Positions 33,945-42,704 of a DNA stretch of 52,247 nucleotides are shown here, one piece after another. Source of the DNA: a virus; IMG/VR virus record IMGVR_UViG_3300022747_000235, positions 1 to 52,247 of that record. One strand, written 5' to 3'. The notes below the pieces were generated by a model. The model searched no databases and was not told where the DNA came from. It worked only from the letters and a program-made list of their open reading frames with translations. The position numbers were made by a program, and so were the translations under genes. Numbering within the stretch: position 1 is the stretch's first letter; the number at the start of each line of letters is the position of its first letter.

Positions 33945-34667
33945 ATGAACTGGTTGGACACTTACAGTATCAAAGCAAGATTGGCACCGGCGCTTATTGC
34001 GATTGTTCCGGGGATTGCACTGTCGGCTGCGGCTCTTCCGTGGAGCCGGTTCAGCATTTCGCAGTTAGCAACTACAAGTTTGCTGGGGTTCCTATTCATC
34101 AGTGCCTCTGATTTAGCTCGCCGGCGCGGGAAGCGGATAGAGCGCCGTATTCTAAAGGCGAATGGAGGGCAGCCAATGGCAACCACCCTTCGGCATCGCG
34201 ATGCTGTGATCGATCCGGTTCTCAAGGCACGCTACCTCTTCTGGCTTGGTCGGCAGCTGACAGAAGATCCTCCAACGGAACAAGACGAGCTCAATGACAA
34301 AGTCAGTGCCGACCGGTTTTATTCGCGCTGTACCGTAGTCCTGCGTGACCGCACCCGAGACACTGAACGCTTCAAACTCGTGTTCGAGGAGAATGTCACT
34401 TACGGTTTTCGTCGAAACCTCCTCGGCTTGAAGCATCCGACACTGGTGCTCGACTGTCTAATCGGCCTAATCTGTATTTACGTGTTCTGGCGGGGTTTAG
34501 ATATGACTGGAAATGCAACCAAGCCAGCGGCTGTATTGATGGCGTTTGGCGTCACCTGCTTGCACTCACTTTATTTTGCCTTTGTTGTAACTAAGGCTTC
34601 GGTGCTCGAAGCCGCCGATCAGTACGGACGGCAGCTGGTATTAAGCATCGAGACTCTGATGTCATGA
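33945..34667 (+). CDS. Four-helix membrane protein, probable partner of the MBL protein
   Basis: The 240-aa product has two N-terminal membrane helices (LAPALIAIVPGIALSAAALPW; QLATTSLLGFLFISASDLA), a soluble middle, and two C-terminal helices (LVLDCLIGLICIYVFW; VLMAFGVTCLHSLYFAFVV). Family not recognised. The three-base spacing after the MBL gene suggests joint action, the pore/effector being the membrane partner (inference). Confidence 0.65.
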   Translation: MNWLDTYSIKARLAPALIAIVPGIALSAAALPWSRFSISQLATTSLLGFLFISASDLARRRGKRIERRILKANGGQPMATTLRHRDAVIDPVLKARYLFWLGRQLTEDPPTEQDELNDKVSADRFYSRCTVVLRDRTRDTERFKLVFEENVTYGFRRNLLGLKHPTLVLDCLIGLICIYVFWRGLDMTGNATKPAAVLMAFGVTCLHSLYFAFVVTKASVLEAADQYGRQLVLSIETLMS

Positions 34668-34831
34668 AATGGTTGAAACCTTCGATGTTGTGTGATCTGC
34701 TATTCGGGACAACGCTCGAGCAACAGGAACAAGCCAGCCAAAGTGGTATGTTTCATTCGGTCCCTGGAAGAACTGGAAGCCCCAATTCCCTCAGAAACGA
34801 GTTGTGGCTCGAGGTTGCTGCCCGGATTTGA
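34664..34831 (+). pseudogene. Possible truncated third gene of the MBL-membrane operon
   Basis: An ATG at 34664 overlaps the membrane-protein stop (ATGA). The 55-codon frame MKWLKPSMLCDLLFGTTLEQ... runs into the 3' end of hsdM on the other strand from 34753 on. The first ~30 codons could be the start of a third gene cut off by insertion of the restriction operon. It may equally be chance. Confidence 0.3.
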
Positions 34832-36393
34832 TCTTCGATTGTGATCAATTTCTGCTGCGTTGCACCTAGATCGATTTCAGCTTCGGCAACAGCGTTGGTG
34901 ATGTATCGGGAGATGTTAAGATTGAAGCCCTCCTCAGCGATGCGCTCCATGGTCACGCGCTTCGAGTAGCGCTCCTCTTCCTTGCGGAACTGGTACGTCT
35001 CGATGATCTTCTGAATGTCGTTCGGCTTGCCATCTAACCCTTCGCGCAGGCGATTCTGCCGTTTGCCTTTTTCATAGTGCTCGGCCGCGTTGATGAAGAG
35101 CACATCATCCGGCTTCTTGCACTTCTTCAGCACGAGGATGCACACCGGGATGCCAGTCGAATAGAAGAGGTTCGCGGGTAGGCCGATGACCGTGTCAATA
35201 TGACCATCCTTCAGCAGCTTTGTACGGATGCGCTCCTCAGCCCCACCCCGGAACAGCACGCCGTGCGGCAGAATGATGGCCATTACGCCCTCATCCTTCA
35301 AGTAGTGGAAACCGTGAAGTAGGAAGGCGAAGTCTGCGGCGGATTTGGGCGCCAGCCCATGGTTTTTGAACCGTACGTCGTCGCCCATCGCTTCAGTCGG
35401 CTCCCAACGGAGGCTGAAGGGCGGGTTGGCCACGATCGCGTCAAACGAGGGTTTCTTGGCAGGGTTTAGCTCTCGCAGGATGTCCCAGTCATTGTTCAGC
35501 GTGTCGCCATGGTAGATATCGAATTCCGTATCTTTCACGCCGTGCAGCAGCATGTTCATGCGAGCGAGGTTATAGGTGGTGATGTTCTTTTCTTGCCCGT
35601 AGATCTTCCCGATGCCGTGCGGTCCCAAGCACTTTCGCACGTTCAACAACAGCGAGCCGGAGCCACACGCGAAGTCGAGCACACTGGAGAGGCGCTCCTT
35701 CTTTCCGGTTGCGGGCTCCTGGCTGTCCAACGTCACGATCGCGGAAAGGATGTCAGACACCTGTTGCGGGGTATAGAACTCGCCTGCCTTCTTTCCGGAA
35801 CCGGCGGCAAACTGGCCGATCAGATATTCGTAAGCGTCGCCCAGCGCGTCGACATCGGATGAAAAATCGGCGAGCCCATTGGCAATCTCGGTGATGATGG
35901 CGCAGAGCTTGGCGTTGCGCTCAACGTAGGTCCGGCCAAGCTTTTCAGAGCCAAGATTGATTTCCGAAAAAAGGCCCCCGAACGTGCTCTGGAAGGACTC
36001 GTTCTCGATATATTTGAAGCCTGCCTGCAGCGTGTTCAGCAGATCGTCGCTCTGGGTGCGCGCCATGTGGGCGATGCTGGTCCAGATGTGTTCCGGCTTG
36101 ATGACGTAATGCGCCTTGAGGCGCATCTGCTTTTCAAAAGCTGAAACATCGTCAGGGTTTTGCGCGTACCACACGGAAAGCGGCGAGCGCCCGCTATTGC
36201 CGATCGTGTTGGGATCCGGGTAGTCGCGCCCGAGCTCCTTCCGGGCGGCCATCTCGTAATTGTCCGAGAGATAACGCAAAAATAGGAAGGACAGCATGTA
36301 ATCGCGGAAATCGCCCGCGTTCATCGCTCCGCGCAGCGTGTCGGCGATGTTCCAGAGCGTCTTGCCCAGTTGCTTTTGGATTTGGTCGTTCAT
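34753..36393 (-). CDS. hsdM: Type I restriction-modification system methyltransferase subunit
   Basis: The 546-aa product has N-terminal HsdM helices (LWNIADTLRGAMNAGDFRDY), GEFYTP at 204-209, SAM-binding motif I DFACGSG (240-246) and motif IV NPPF (323-326), all expected of an N6-adenine type I methylase. It is last in the operon, after a PrrC-like gene whose stop it overlaps by four bases (ATGA). Confidence 0.9.
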   Translation of the reverse strand: MNDQIQKQLGKTLWNIADTLRGAMNAGDFRDYMLSFLFLRYLSDNYEMAARKELGRDYPDPNTIGNSGRSPLSVWYAQNPDDVSAFEKQMRLKAHYVIKPEHIWTSIAHMARTQSDDLLNTLQAGFKYIENESFQSTFGGLFSEINLGSEKLGRTYVERNAKLCAIITEIANGLADFSSDVDALGDAYEYLIGQFAAGSGKKAGEFYTPQQVSDILSAIVTLDSQEPATGKKERLSSVLDFACGSGSLLLNVRKCLGPHGIGKIYGQEKNITTYNLARMNMLLHGVKDTEFDIYHGDTLNNDWDILRELNPAKKPSFDAIVANPPFSLRWEPTEAMGDDVRFKNHGLAPKSAADFAFLLHGFHYLKDEGVMAIILPHGVLFRGGAEERIRTKLLKDGHIDTVIGLPANLFYSTGIPVCILVLKKCKKPDDVLFINAAEHYEKGKRQNRLREGLDGKPNDIQKIIETYQFRKEEERYSKRVTMERIAEEGFNLNISRYITNAVAEAEIDLGATQQKLITIEDQIRAATSSHNSFLRELGLPVLPGTE

Positions 36394-37619
36394 TGTGCTG
36401 GTGCTTCCTGGGGGACGGGCGCAGGCGCCGGGGCGGGATGCGGGGCCGGAGCGGCGCCCGGCAGGTGAAACTCGAACCGCGTGAGGAACTCGCGCAGGAT
36501 GCGGCGGAAAAGCTCCGTGTTGTCCTCGCCCATTTCGGTCGGCTCATGGATGGCGTAGGCGCCGTGGCTCAACAAGTTCAGGGCTCGGTTGAACAGCGCC
36601 CGGTCTTCATCGTTGTCCAGCGCTTTCAGGCAAAAGGCGATGCTCGGGTGCCCGAAGAAAGACGCTGTCTTCTCCATAACACTGCGCAAGGCATTGAAGT
36701 GGAAGGTGTAGAGCTTCCCCTTCTTCGGATCCGCCGCACGCTGCAATTCGGCGAGCGTCGCCACATGATGAAAGAAGGGCGTGTCTTCCGTCGCCTGAAG
36801 CGTGTAGGTCCCGTCGCCACTTGGCCGGTGCAGGAAATAGCGGCGATGGTCGACCGAAGGCGCGTCATCGATTTTCCGACCGACTTCGTTGCACATGACG
36901 TTGAAGAACAGCGCATGGTGCGAAGAGAAGATCACCTTGATCGGGGCAGGCTTGCCCTCGGCGTCTTTCCGTGTGGCCGCCCGACGGAGGAGCTTGGCTA
37001 GGTCGCAGGCGACGGAAATCGCGTTGTTGTCGTCCAGCGACGAGATCGGATCGTCGATATAGAGATACTTCTTCCCCTGATAGGATGCATGCCCATCCAG
37101 CATCCGTTCGCAGATGGCCATGAAAATGCACCAGATGAAGATATTCTGTTCGCCCCGCGACACCTTGATGTTGGCCTCGCCGCCCTTGTGGAAGCTGACG
37201 AAATCCGGCTTGGAGATGGTATCCTTGCCCTGCTGAACCTCCTTGTAGGTGAAGTCGAACTCGAAGTCGGCGTAACGGGAAAGGTAGCGGGCGATGGTTT
37301 CGTCCAGCGCGAGTTCCGTCATCGCGTTGAAGAAGGACGACTTCTCGTTCAGTTGCAGGCGGCGCACGCTGTCGCCTTCAAGGTCGTTCTCCCAGACGAA
37401 TAGATCCTCGGTGAAGGCGTTGAAGTACAGCGTGTCGGGTGTGCCGGTCGGGTTCTTCTTGTTCTTGCGCTTGCCTGCGTCCTTGAACTCCATTGAAAGG
37501 CGGGTCTTGCCGGTGCGGTTATAGGCATAGATCAAGACCAGCGACGCTGCCCCGGTCGGGTTGTTCAGATCGTCACGCAGCCGCGCCACTAGAGTCTTCA
37601 GGTTCTTGTAGGTGCTCAT
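36390..37619 (-). CDS. PrrC-like anticodon nuclease (ABC-type ATPase fused to ACNase)
   Basis: The 409-aa protein (E. coli PrrC: 396 aa) has an ABC-type ATPase core: P-loop YAYNRTGKTRLS (31-42), signature SRGEQN (154-159), Walker B LYIDDPISSLDD (186-197) and H-loop FSSHHAL (231-237). The C-terminal part has R312-x3-E316 (RSVMEKTASFF) and H352 (LLSHGAYA), matching the R320/E324/H356 catalytic triad of PrrC. PrrC is held silent by a type I restriction enzyme and cleaves tRNA-Lys when the enzyme is inhibited. The gene sits between hsdS and hsdM with 4-base overlaps to both. Confidence 0.75.
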   Translation of the reverse strand: MSTYKNLKTLVARLRDDLNNPTGAASLVLIYAYNRTGKTRLSMEFKDAGKRKNKKNPTGTPDTLYFNAFTEDLFVWENDLEGDSVRRLQLNEKSSFFNAMTELALDETIARYLSRYADFEFDFTYKEVQQGKDTISKPDFVSFHKGGEANIKVSRGEQNIFIWCIFMAICERMLDGHASYQGKKYLYIDDPISSLDDNNAISVACDLAKLLRRAATRKDAEGKPAPIKVIFSSHHALFFNVMCNEVGRKIDDAPSVDHRRYFLHRPSGDGTYTLQATEDTPFFHHVATLAELQRAADPKKGKLYTFHFNALRSVMEKTASFFGHPSIAFCLKALDNDEDRALFNRALNLLSHGAYAIHEPTEMGEDNTELFRRILREFLTRFEFHLPGAAPAPHPAPAPAPVPQEAPAQ

Positions 37620-38932
37620 GCGTCATCCTCCCCGACTTGGGGGAAAAGCTGCTGCATCAGCCCCTTCTTGTGGGTCTTGAAGGTTTCGAGTTTTCCGGTC
37701 TCGGCGGCGATGAGGTCGTCGAGGGAGGTGAGGCAGTCAGCGATGCGCTGCTGTTCGGGGCGAGACGGTGCCATGACCACGAGTTCCAAGACGCTTGGCT
37801 TGGAAATGTTTTTCATCGAGCCGGAACTACCGCCTGCAAGACCAGATAGCGCTGCTCGCCCCTTTTCTGAGCCCAGAAGGAGCGCAACAAAACGCATGTC
37901 GGCTCCGGGTCTAGGTTTGGCAGCCCATAGACGATCAGGAAGAAACAAGTTTGGATAGTCGTCCTTTACATATGCGTTAGCTCCCACAAGAACTGGCGTA
38001 TTCATGCGGCTAATGATCACTGTATCTGCGCGGACCGGCTCTTTCACGCGCTCAATTTCTTCCTCTTCAAACACAACTTTGTTCTCAAGTGGATCGAAAA
38101 CTCCATTTGTGACAGCGCTTGTCTTTAAGACACCAATCTCATCACTCATCGCGGGCCGATCACCCGAATTGACGCTCACACCAGCATCAAGCGCGCTTAC
38201 CAACTTAGAAAGTGGAATTTCCGCCCACTCCCCCGCTCCCTCGAACTCGGGGAAGCGGAGGCGGGGTTGGGTTTCGCCTTCCTGGGGGAAAAGTTGCTGC
38301 ATCAGGCCCTTCTTGTGGGCCTTCAACGCCTCCACCTTCCGCCCCTGCGCGGCAATCAGTGCGTCCGCCGAGTCCAGAAAATCGGCGATCTTCTGTTGTT
38401 CGGGGGGGCTCGGAAGTAAGACTCTTAGCTTTAAAAAGTCGGTCTTGCTCATCACGCGGTTTCTGCCCGCACCACCTGGCGAGATCAAACCCAGCTTGTA
38501 GACAAACTGCTTGTCGACGATCTTGAACTTGAAGAACTCCGGCAAAGCCCGACCATTAGAAAAAGTGTAGGTCGGGAAGCGATGCGACACCAAAGCTCCA
38601 TCATCGGAGCTGCCTGCAATTGCTATTGCGCCTTCCCAGGCGAAGGTAATGTTCACAATTAAATCTTCGCGCTTAACCTCAAAGAGTACATCCATGGCGT
38701 TTTTCGCCGGATCTTCCTGTTCCTTTAGGAAAGTTCCTTTGCCATGACTGCGCAATCCAAGGCCTGTGTAAATCTCGCTCGGCTTCGTTCTGTTGCGCAT
38801 TACGGGCGTTAGAAAGCTGGCGAGTGACATCTCTTGCCACTCGCCAGCATCGCGAAACTCCGGAAAACGGTGCTTGGGCATCAAAGCCGAGCCAGCGACC
38901 GATTTGACAGATGAATTCTTCTTACTGCTCAT
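37616..38932 (-). CDS. hsdS: Type I restriction system specificity subunit
   Basis: The 438-aa product has two target-recognition domains, each followed by the conserved spacer helix (PPEQQKIADFLDSADALIAAQ and RPEQQRIADCLTSLDDLIAAE) and KGLMQQLFPQ. The two repeats and linkers give a bipartite recognition sequence that cannot be predicted here. It overlaps hsdR by 11 bases and the PrrC-like gene by four. Confidence 0.9.
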   Translation of the reverse strand: MSSKKNSSVKSVAGSALMPKHRFPEFRDAGEWQEMSLASFLTPVMRNRTKPSEIYTGLGLRSHGKGTFLKEQEDPAKNAMDVLFEVKREDLIVNITFAWEGAIAIAGSSDDGALVSHRFPTYTFSNGRALPEFFKFKIVDKQFVYKLGLISPGGAGRNRVMSKTDFLKLRVLLPSPPEQQKIADFLDSADALIAAQGRKVEALKAHKKGLMQQLFPQEGETQPRLRFPEFEGAGEWAEIPLSKLVSALDAGVSVNSGDRPAMSDEIGVLKTSAVTNGVFDPLENKVVFEEEEIERVKEPVRADTVIISRMNTPVLVGANAYVKDDYPNLFLPDRLWAAKPRPGADMRFVALLLGSEKGRAALSGLAGGSSGSMKNISKPSVLELVVMAPSRPEQQRIADCLTSLDDLIAAETGKLETFKTHKKGLMQQLFPQVGEDDA

Positions 38933-41900
38933 AGGCGCTCAGCCCCGAAATCTCGCGCCCACCGGCGCGCTTGAGCAGCAACGGCATCAGGTCGGCCATC
39001 AGGTCCAGTTCCTTCACCCGCCGTGCTTTCCAGTTTAGACTGAGGGGTTCCATCAGATCGGTCAGCGCCTCGCCGTCAAAGATCATGCGTTGCAGGATGG
39101 TGTCGACAAAGCCTTGTAGCGCCTCGATCGCCAGCCCGTGCTTGCCTGCGATGCCCGCCAGTTCCACCGCGTTCTTTTCCGCCTTGAAGCGGCTATAGCC
39201 CTCGCGGATGGCCTTTTCGCTGAGGCCCTCGCCCGCCATGAGGGTATTGATGTAGGCCGCGATATCCTCGCGCTCGTCCATGAACTTGGCGTCAGACTGA
39301 ATCAGGCCGATCAGCTGTTCGCGGTTCATCTTCTGTTTGTCGGGGCTCGCCTCGGAATAGCGGGCGATCAGACCCATTATGTAGTCATAATCGATGACGG
39401 CCGAGGCGAAGAGGATGAATTCGAAATCCAGTTGGTCGGCGTCTTGGCTGGGCTTATCCGCGGCCGTGCCTTGCTGGGCCCTAAGGCGCTGAGCGGTTTC
39501 CAGATAGGCGCCGCGGAAGCCAAGCAGGTTGTCGCGTGGCAGAACCTGTTCGATGCTATTGCGGTTTTCGTCGGTCAGGTCGGTGTACTGGTCAAGCTGG
39601 GTCTTGAGCCGCTGGACCTCTTTGAAGTGTTCAATGAACGCCGCACGGGCCGCGTCGCCCTTGAGGTTGGGAACCGCTTCCGGGACGAATTCGAGGCCTT
39701 GCGATTTCATGAAGGTATCGAGCTTCTGGACCGCGGTATCCAGTTTCTGGATGACCACGGGGGCCTTGTCGACCAGCCAGATTTCACGGGCCTTTTCGGC
39801 GGCGGCTTCGCCTGAGAACAGCGCGATGGCGGCATCGACCGCGCCCTGCTGCTGGCGGAAGTCAAGGATATTGCCATAGGGCTTGGTGGCGTTCAGCACC
39901 CGGTTCGTGCGCGAGAAGGCCTGGATCAGCCCGTGATGCTTGAGGTTCTTGTCGACGTAGAGGGTGTTCAGGAACTTGGAGTCAAAGCCTGTCAGCAGCA
40001 TGTCGACGACAATCGTGATGTCGATCTTGTGGTGCGGCTGGTTGGGGTAAGCCTTGCGAAGGTCGGCATCCGGCCATTGCTGATCCTTGATGCGTTTCTG
40101 CACGTCTTGGTAGTACAGGTCAAATTCGCCGATCTTGTGGTTGGTGCCGTACTGGGCGTTGTAGTCAGCGAGGATGGCCCTCAGGGCCTCCTTCTTCTTT
40201 TCCGGTTCAACCGCGTTGTCTTCCTTCTCCTGCGGCAGGTCTTCCTGAATTTGCTTCACATCAGGATCGCCCTCGGCGGGCGGGGAGAAGACGCATGCGA
40301 TGTTCAGCGGCTGGAAGCTGGGATCCGTTGCCAGCTTTTCGGCCTGGATCGTTTTGAAGAGGTTGTGATACTCGATGGCGTCATTGATCGACGAGGTGGC
40401 GAGCAAGGCGTCGAAACGGCGCTGACCAGTGGCCGCGTCGTGTTTCGCGAGGATCGCATCGATAACCGCCCGCTTGGCCAGCGGTTCGCCCGGCTTCGGC
40501 AGGCTTTTGCCTTGGGGCTTGAAATAGTCGACATGAAACCTGAGGACGTTTCCGTCCTCGATGGCGTGTGTGATCGTGTAAGTGTGAAGGCGCTGCTGGA
40601 AGAGGTCTTCCGTCGTCTTCATGCTGGCCTGAGTGTCTTCGATCTTCTGCTGCGCGGCGTTCTGATCGAAGATGGGCGTCCCAGTGAAGCCGAAGAGCTG
40701 GGCGCGCGGGAAGAACTCCTTGATGGCCTTGTGGTTCTCGCCGAATTGCGAACGATGGCACTCGTCGAAGATGAAGGCGATGCGCTTTTCGCGTAGGGGT
40801 TCCAGCTGCTCTTTGAAGCTCTTCTTGCCGTCCTTCTTCTGCTGCTTGTTGCGTTTGCTGTTCTCGTCCAGCGCGAGGCCAAGCTTCTGGATCGTGCAGA
40901 CGATGACCTTGTCGGCATAATCGTCCGACAAAAGGCGCCGAACTAGAGACGCCGTGTTGGTATTCTCCTCGACGCAGCCTTCCTGGAACTTGTTGAACTC
41001 CTCGCGCGTCTGGCGATCGAGGTCCTTGCGATCCACGACGAAGAGGCATTTCTCGATGTCGGGATTGTCCTTCAAGAGCGTTGACGCCTTGAAGGAGGTG
41101 AGCGTCTTGCCGCTGCCTGTCGTGTGCCAAATGTAGCCGTTGCCACAGTCCTGGGCAATGGAGTCGATAATCGCCTTCACCGCGTAGACCTGATACGGCC
41201 GCATCATCAGCAGTTTCTGCTCGCTCGCGACCAGAACCATGTACCGGCTGATCGTCTGGCCGAGGGTGCACTTGACAAGGAATGTTTCGGCGAAGCTGTC
41301 GAGATGGACGATCTTCTTGTTGTCGACGTCCGCAAACTCATAGGCTGGGAGAAATCGCTCTTCGGCATTGAAGGCGAAATGGCGCGCATTGTTGTTCGCG
41401 AAGTAAAAGGTCCGATCGCGGTTGCTGACGATGAAGAGCTGAAGGAAGCACAGGATGGTCTTCGTATAGCCGTTCCCAGGGTCGTTCTTGTAATCGACGA
41501 TCTGCTCCATGGCACGACGAGGGCTTATGCCGAGGGTCTTCAGCTCGATCTGTACAACCGGAACACCATTGATCAGGAGAATGACGTCATAGCGGTGGTG
41601 ACTGTTGTCTGTGTTGATACGAAGCTGGTTGATCACCTCGAAGGAATTCTTGCACCAGTCCTTGATGTTCACGAGCGTGTAGTTCAGCGGCGTGCCGTCA
41701 TCGCGGGTGAAGCTGTTTCGCTCGCGCAGGGTCCGTGCAGCCGTGAAAACATCTGGCGTGACAATTTCATCGTGCAGCCGCTGAAACTCTCCATCGGTGA
41801 GCTTGACGCGATTCAGGGCTTCGAACTTCTTCCTAAAGTTATCCTCCAAGGCGACGCGATCTCGGATGTCGGGTCGATACTCGTACTTGAGGTCCTCTAG

Positions 41901-41945
41901 CTTCGCGACAAAGGCTTCTTCAATATCGCGCTCGGCATGGCTCAT
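38922..41945 (-). CDS. hsdR: Type I restriction system endonuclease/translocase subunit
   Basis: The 1007-aa product (EcoR124-like size) starts with MSHAERDIEEAFVAKLEDLKYEYRPD and the nuclease core RYDVILLINGVPVVQIELK. The translocase motifs follow: Walker A TTGSGKT, DECHRSQFGE, GFTGTPIF, and DMLLTGFDSKFLNTLY. It is the first gene of the hsdR-hsdS-prrC-hsdM operon. A 7-bp inverted repeat lies 70 bases upstream. Confidence 0.9.
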   Translation of the reverse strand: MSHAERDIEEAFVAKLEDLKYEYRPDIRDRVALEDNFRKKFEALNRVKLTDGEFQRLHDEIVTPDVFTAARTLRERNSFTRDDGTPLNYTLVNIKDWCKNSFEVINQLRINTDNSHHRYDVILLINGVPVVQIELKTLGISPRRAMEQIVDYKNDPGNGYTKTILCFLQLFIVSNRDRTFYFANNNARHFAFNAEERFLPAYEFADVDNKKIVHLDSFAETFLVKCTLGQTISRYMVLVASEQKLLMMRPYQVYAVKAIIDSIAQDCGNGYIWHTTGSGKTLTSFKASTLLKDNPDIEKCLFVVDRKDLDRQTREEFNKFQEGCVEENTNTASLVRRLLSDDYADKVIVCTIQKLGLALDENSKRNKQQKKDGKKSFKEQLEPLREKRIAFIFDECHRSQFGENHKAIKEFFPRAQLFGFTGTPIFDQNAAQQKIEDTQASMKTTEDLFQQRLHTYTITHAIEDGNVLRFHVDYFKPQGKSLPKPGEPLAKRAVIDAILAKHDAATGQRRFDALLATSSINDAIEYHNLFKTIQAEKLATDPSFQPLNIACVFSPPAEGDPDVKQIQEDLPQEKEDNAVEPEKKKEALRAILADYNAQYGTNHKIGEFDLYYQDVQKRIKDQQWPDADLRKAYPNQPHHKIDITIVVDMLLTGFDSKFLNTLYVDKNLKHHGLIQAFSRTNRVLNATKPYGNILDFRQQQGAVDAAIALFSGEAAAEKAREIWLVDKAPVVIQKLDTAVQKLDTFMKSQGLEFVPEAVPNLKGDAARAAFIEHFKEVQRLKTQLDQYTDLTDENRNSIEQVLPRDNLLGFRGAYLETAQRLRAQQGTAADKPSQDADQLDFEFILFASAVIDYDYIMGLIARYSEASPDKQKMNREQLIGLIQSDAKFMDEREDIAAYINTLMAGEGLSEKAIREGYSRFKAEKNAVELAGIAGKHGLAIEALQGFVDTILQRMIFDGEALTDLMEPLSLNWKARRVKELDLMADLMPLLLKRAGGREISGLSAYEQ

Positions 41946-42017
41946 GGCTATTGCAATACTCGTCTACTTATTGGCCCCTTTTGGGGGCTGTATTCCTCTG
42001 GAAGAACGCGAAGGCGA

Positions 42018-42034
42018 CTTAACAACCTGTTAAG
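42018..42034. promoter_or_regulatory. Inverted repeat CTTAACA-ACC-TGTTAAG upstream of the restriction operon
   Basis: A perfect 7-bp inverted repeat with a 3-bp spacer, 73 bases before the hsdR start. Its size and place are those of an operator for a dimeric repressor. No such regulator gene is obvious in the island. Confidence 0.45.
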
Positions 42035-42128
42035 GTTTCCACATTCGGTCTATCGGAGCGGCGGGCATATGCACGACCTAAAGTTCATTTTGGGCTAGTC
42101 AGCACTCGTTTGCAATGGCCTATCGCAC

Positions 42129-42535
42129 TCATGGCCGCGCCCTCAGCATCACCTCCGTCACCTCGACCTCTCGCAGAAAGCTGCCCACCGGCAGCCCCTC
42201 CCGAACCCCGCCCAGTGCTGTGCACCAATCGCTTTAGGCTTGCCGGGCTGCTGCGATCTGCTGGGGGTAAGTACCTGCTCTGTCCCAACCACTAAGGTGC
42301 TTGCCCGTTCCTCATGCTGGTTTCGCTGAACCTCCACAGACACACAGCGCGGCACGGCCCCGGCATCCAGTCGGGCGTCAGCCCAGCGCGCGCGAGTTCG
42401 GCCACACGGATGGTCATACGTTTGCCGCCGAGGCTGTCGGGCATGGTCGCGACGGTTGCCGCGATGACCTCTGCTTCCTCATGGGTAGGGGCTGGGACGG
42501 CGTGACTCCAGCGCAATGGAAGGGGCTGCATTAGG
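42129..42535 (-). pseudogene. Decayed copy of the 44576-45253 phage gene
   Basis: On the minus strand this region repeats the intact gene at 44576-45253, but in several frames. One has THEEAEVIAATVATMPDSLGGKR...AELARAGLTPDWMPG; the next has SVEVQRNQHEERASTLVVGTEQVL; and the last has LREVEVTEVMLRARP before TGA at 42129. Compare AEVIAATVAGLPDSLGGKR, PVEVKRNQHGERATTVVVGTERVL and LREVEVTGVLPRGRP. Frameshifts between the blocks make it non-functional. Confidence 0.75.
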
Positions 42536-42704
42536 GAAGAGCTTCCCGAACCTGCGATACCCCAGCATTTTCGAGCAATCCAATCGGTCAAAGGCGGCCC
42601 TAAACGGACGGATAGGACGTTTGCAGGGGCGGAGATGACTTCTGACGGGGTCAGGTTTACGTGCCGATTTACACCTGTGGCGCTGCTCATCGAGGATGAG
42701 CGAC

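Noticed and set aside
38971-41900. Plus-strand frames across hsdR and hsdS
   Set aside because: Shadows of HsdR and HsdS, whose motifs are clear on the minus strand.
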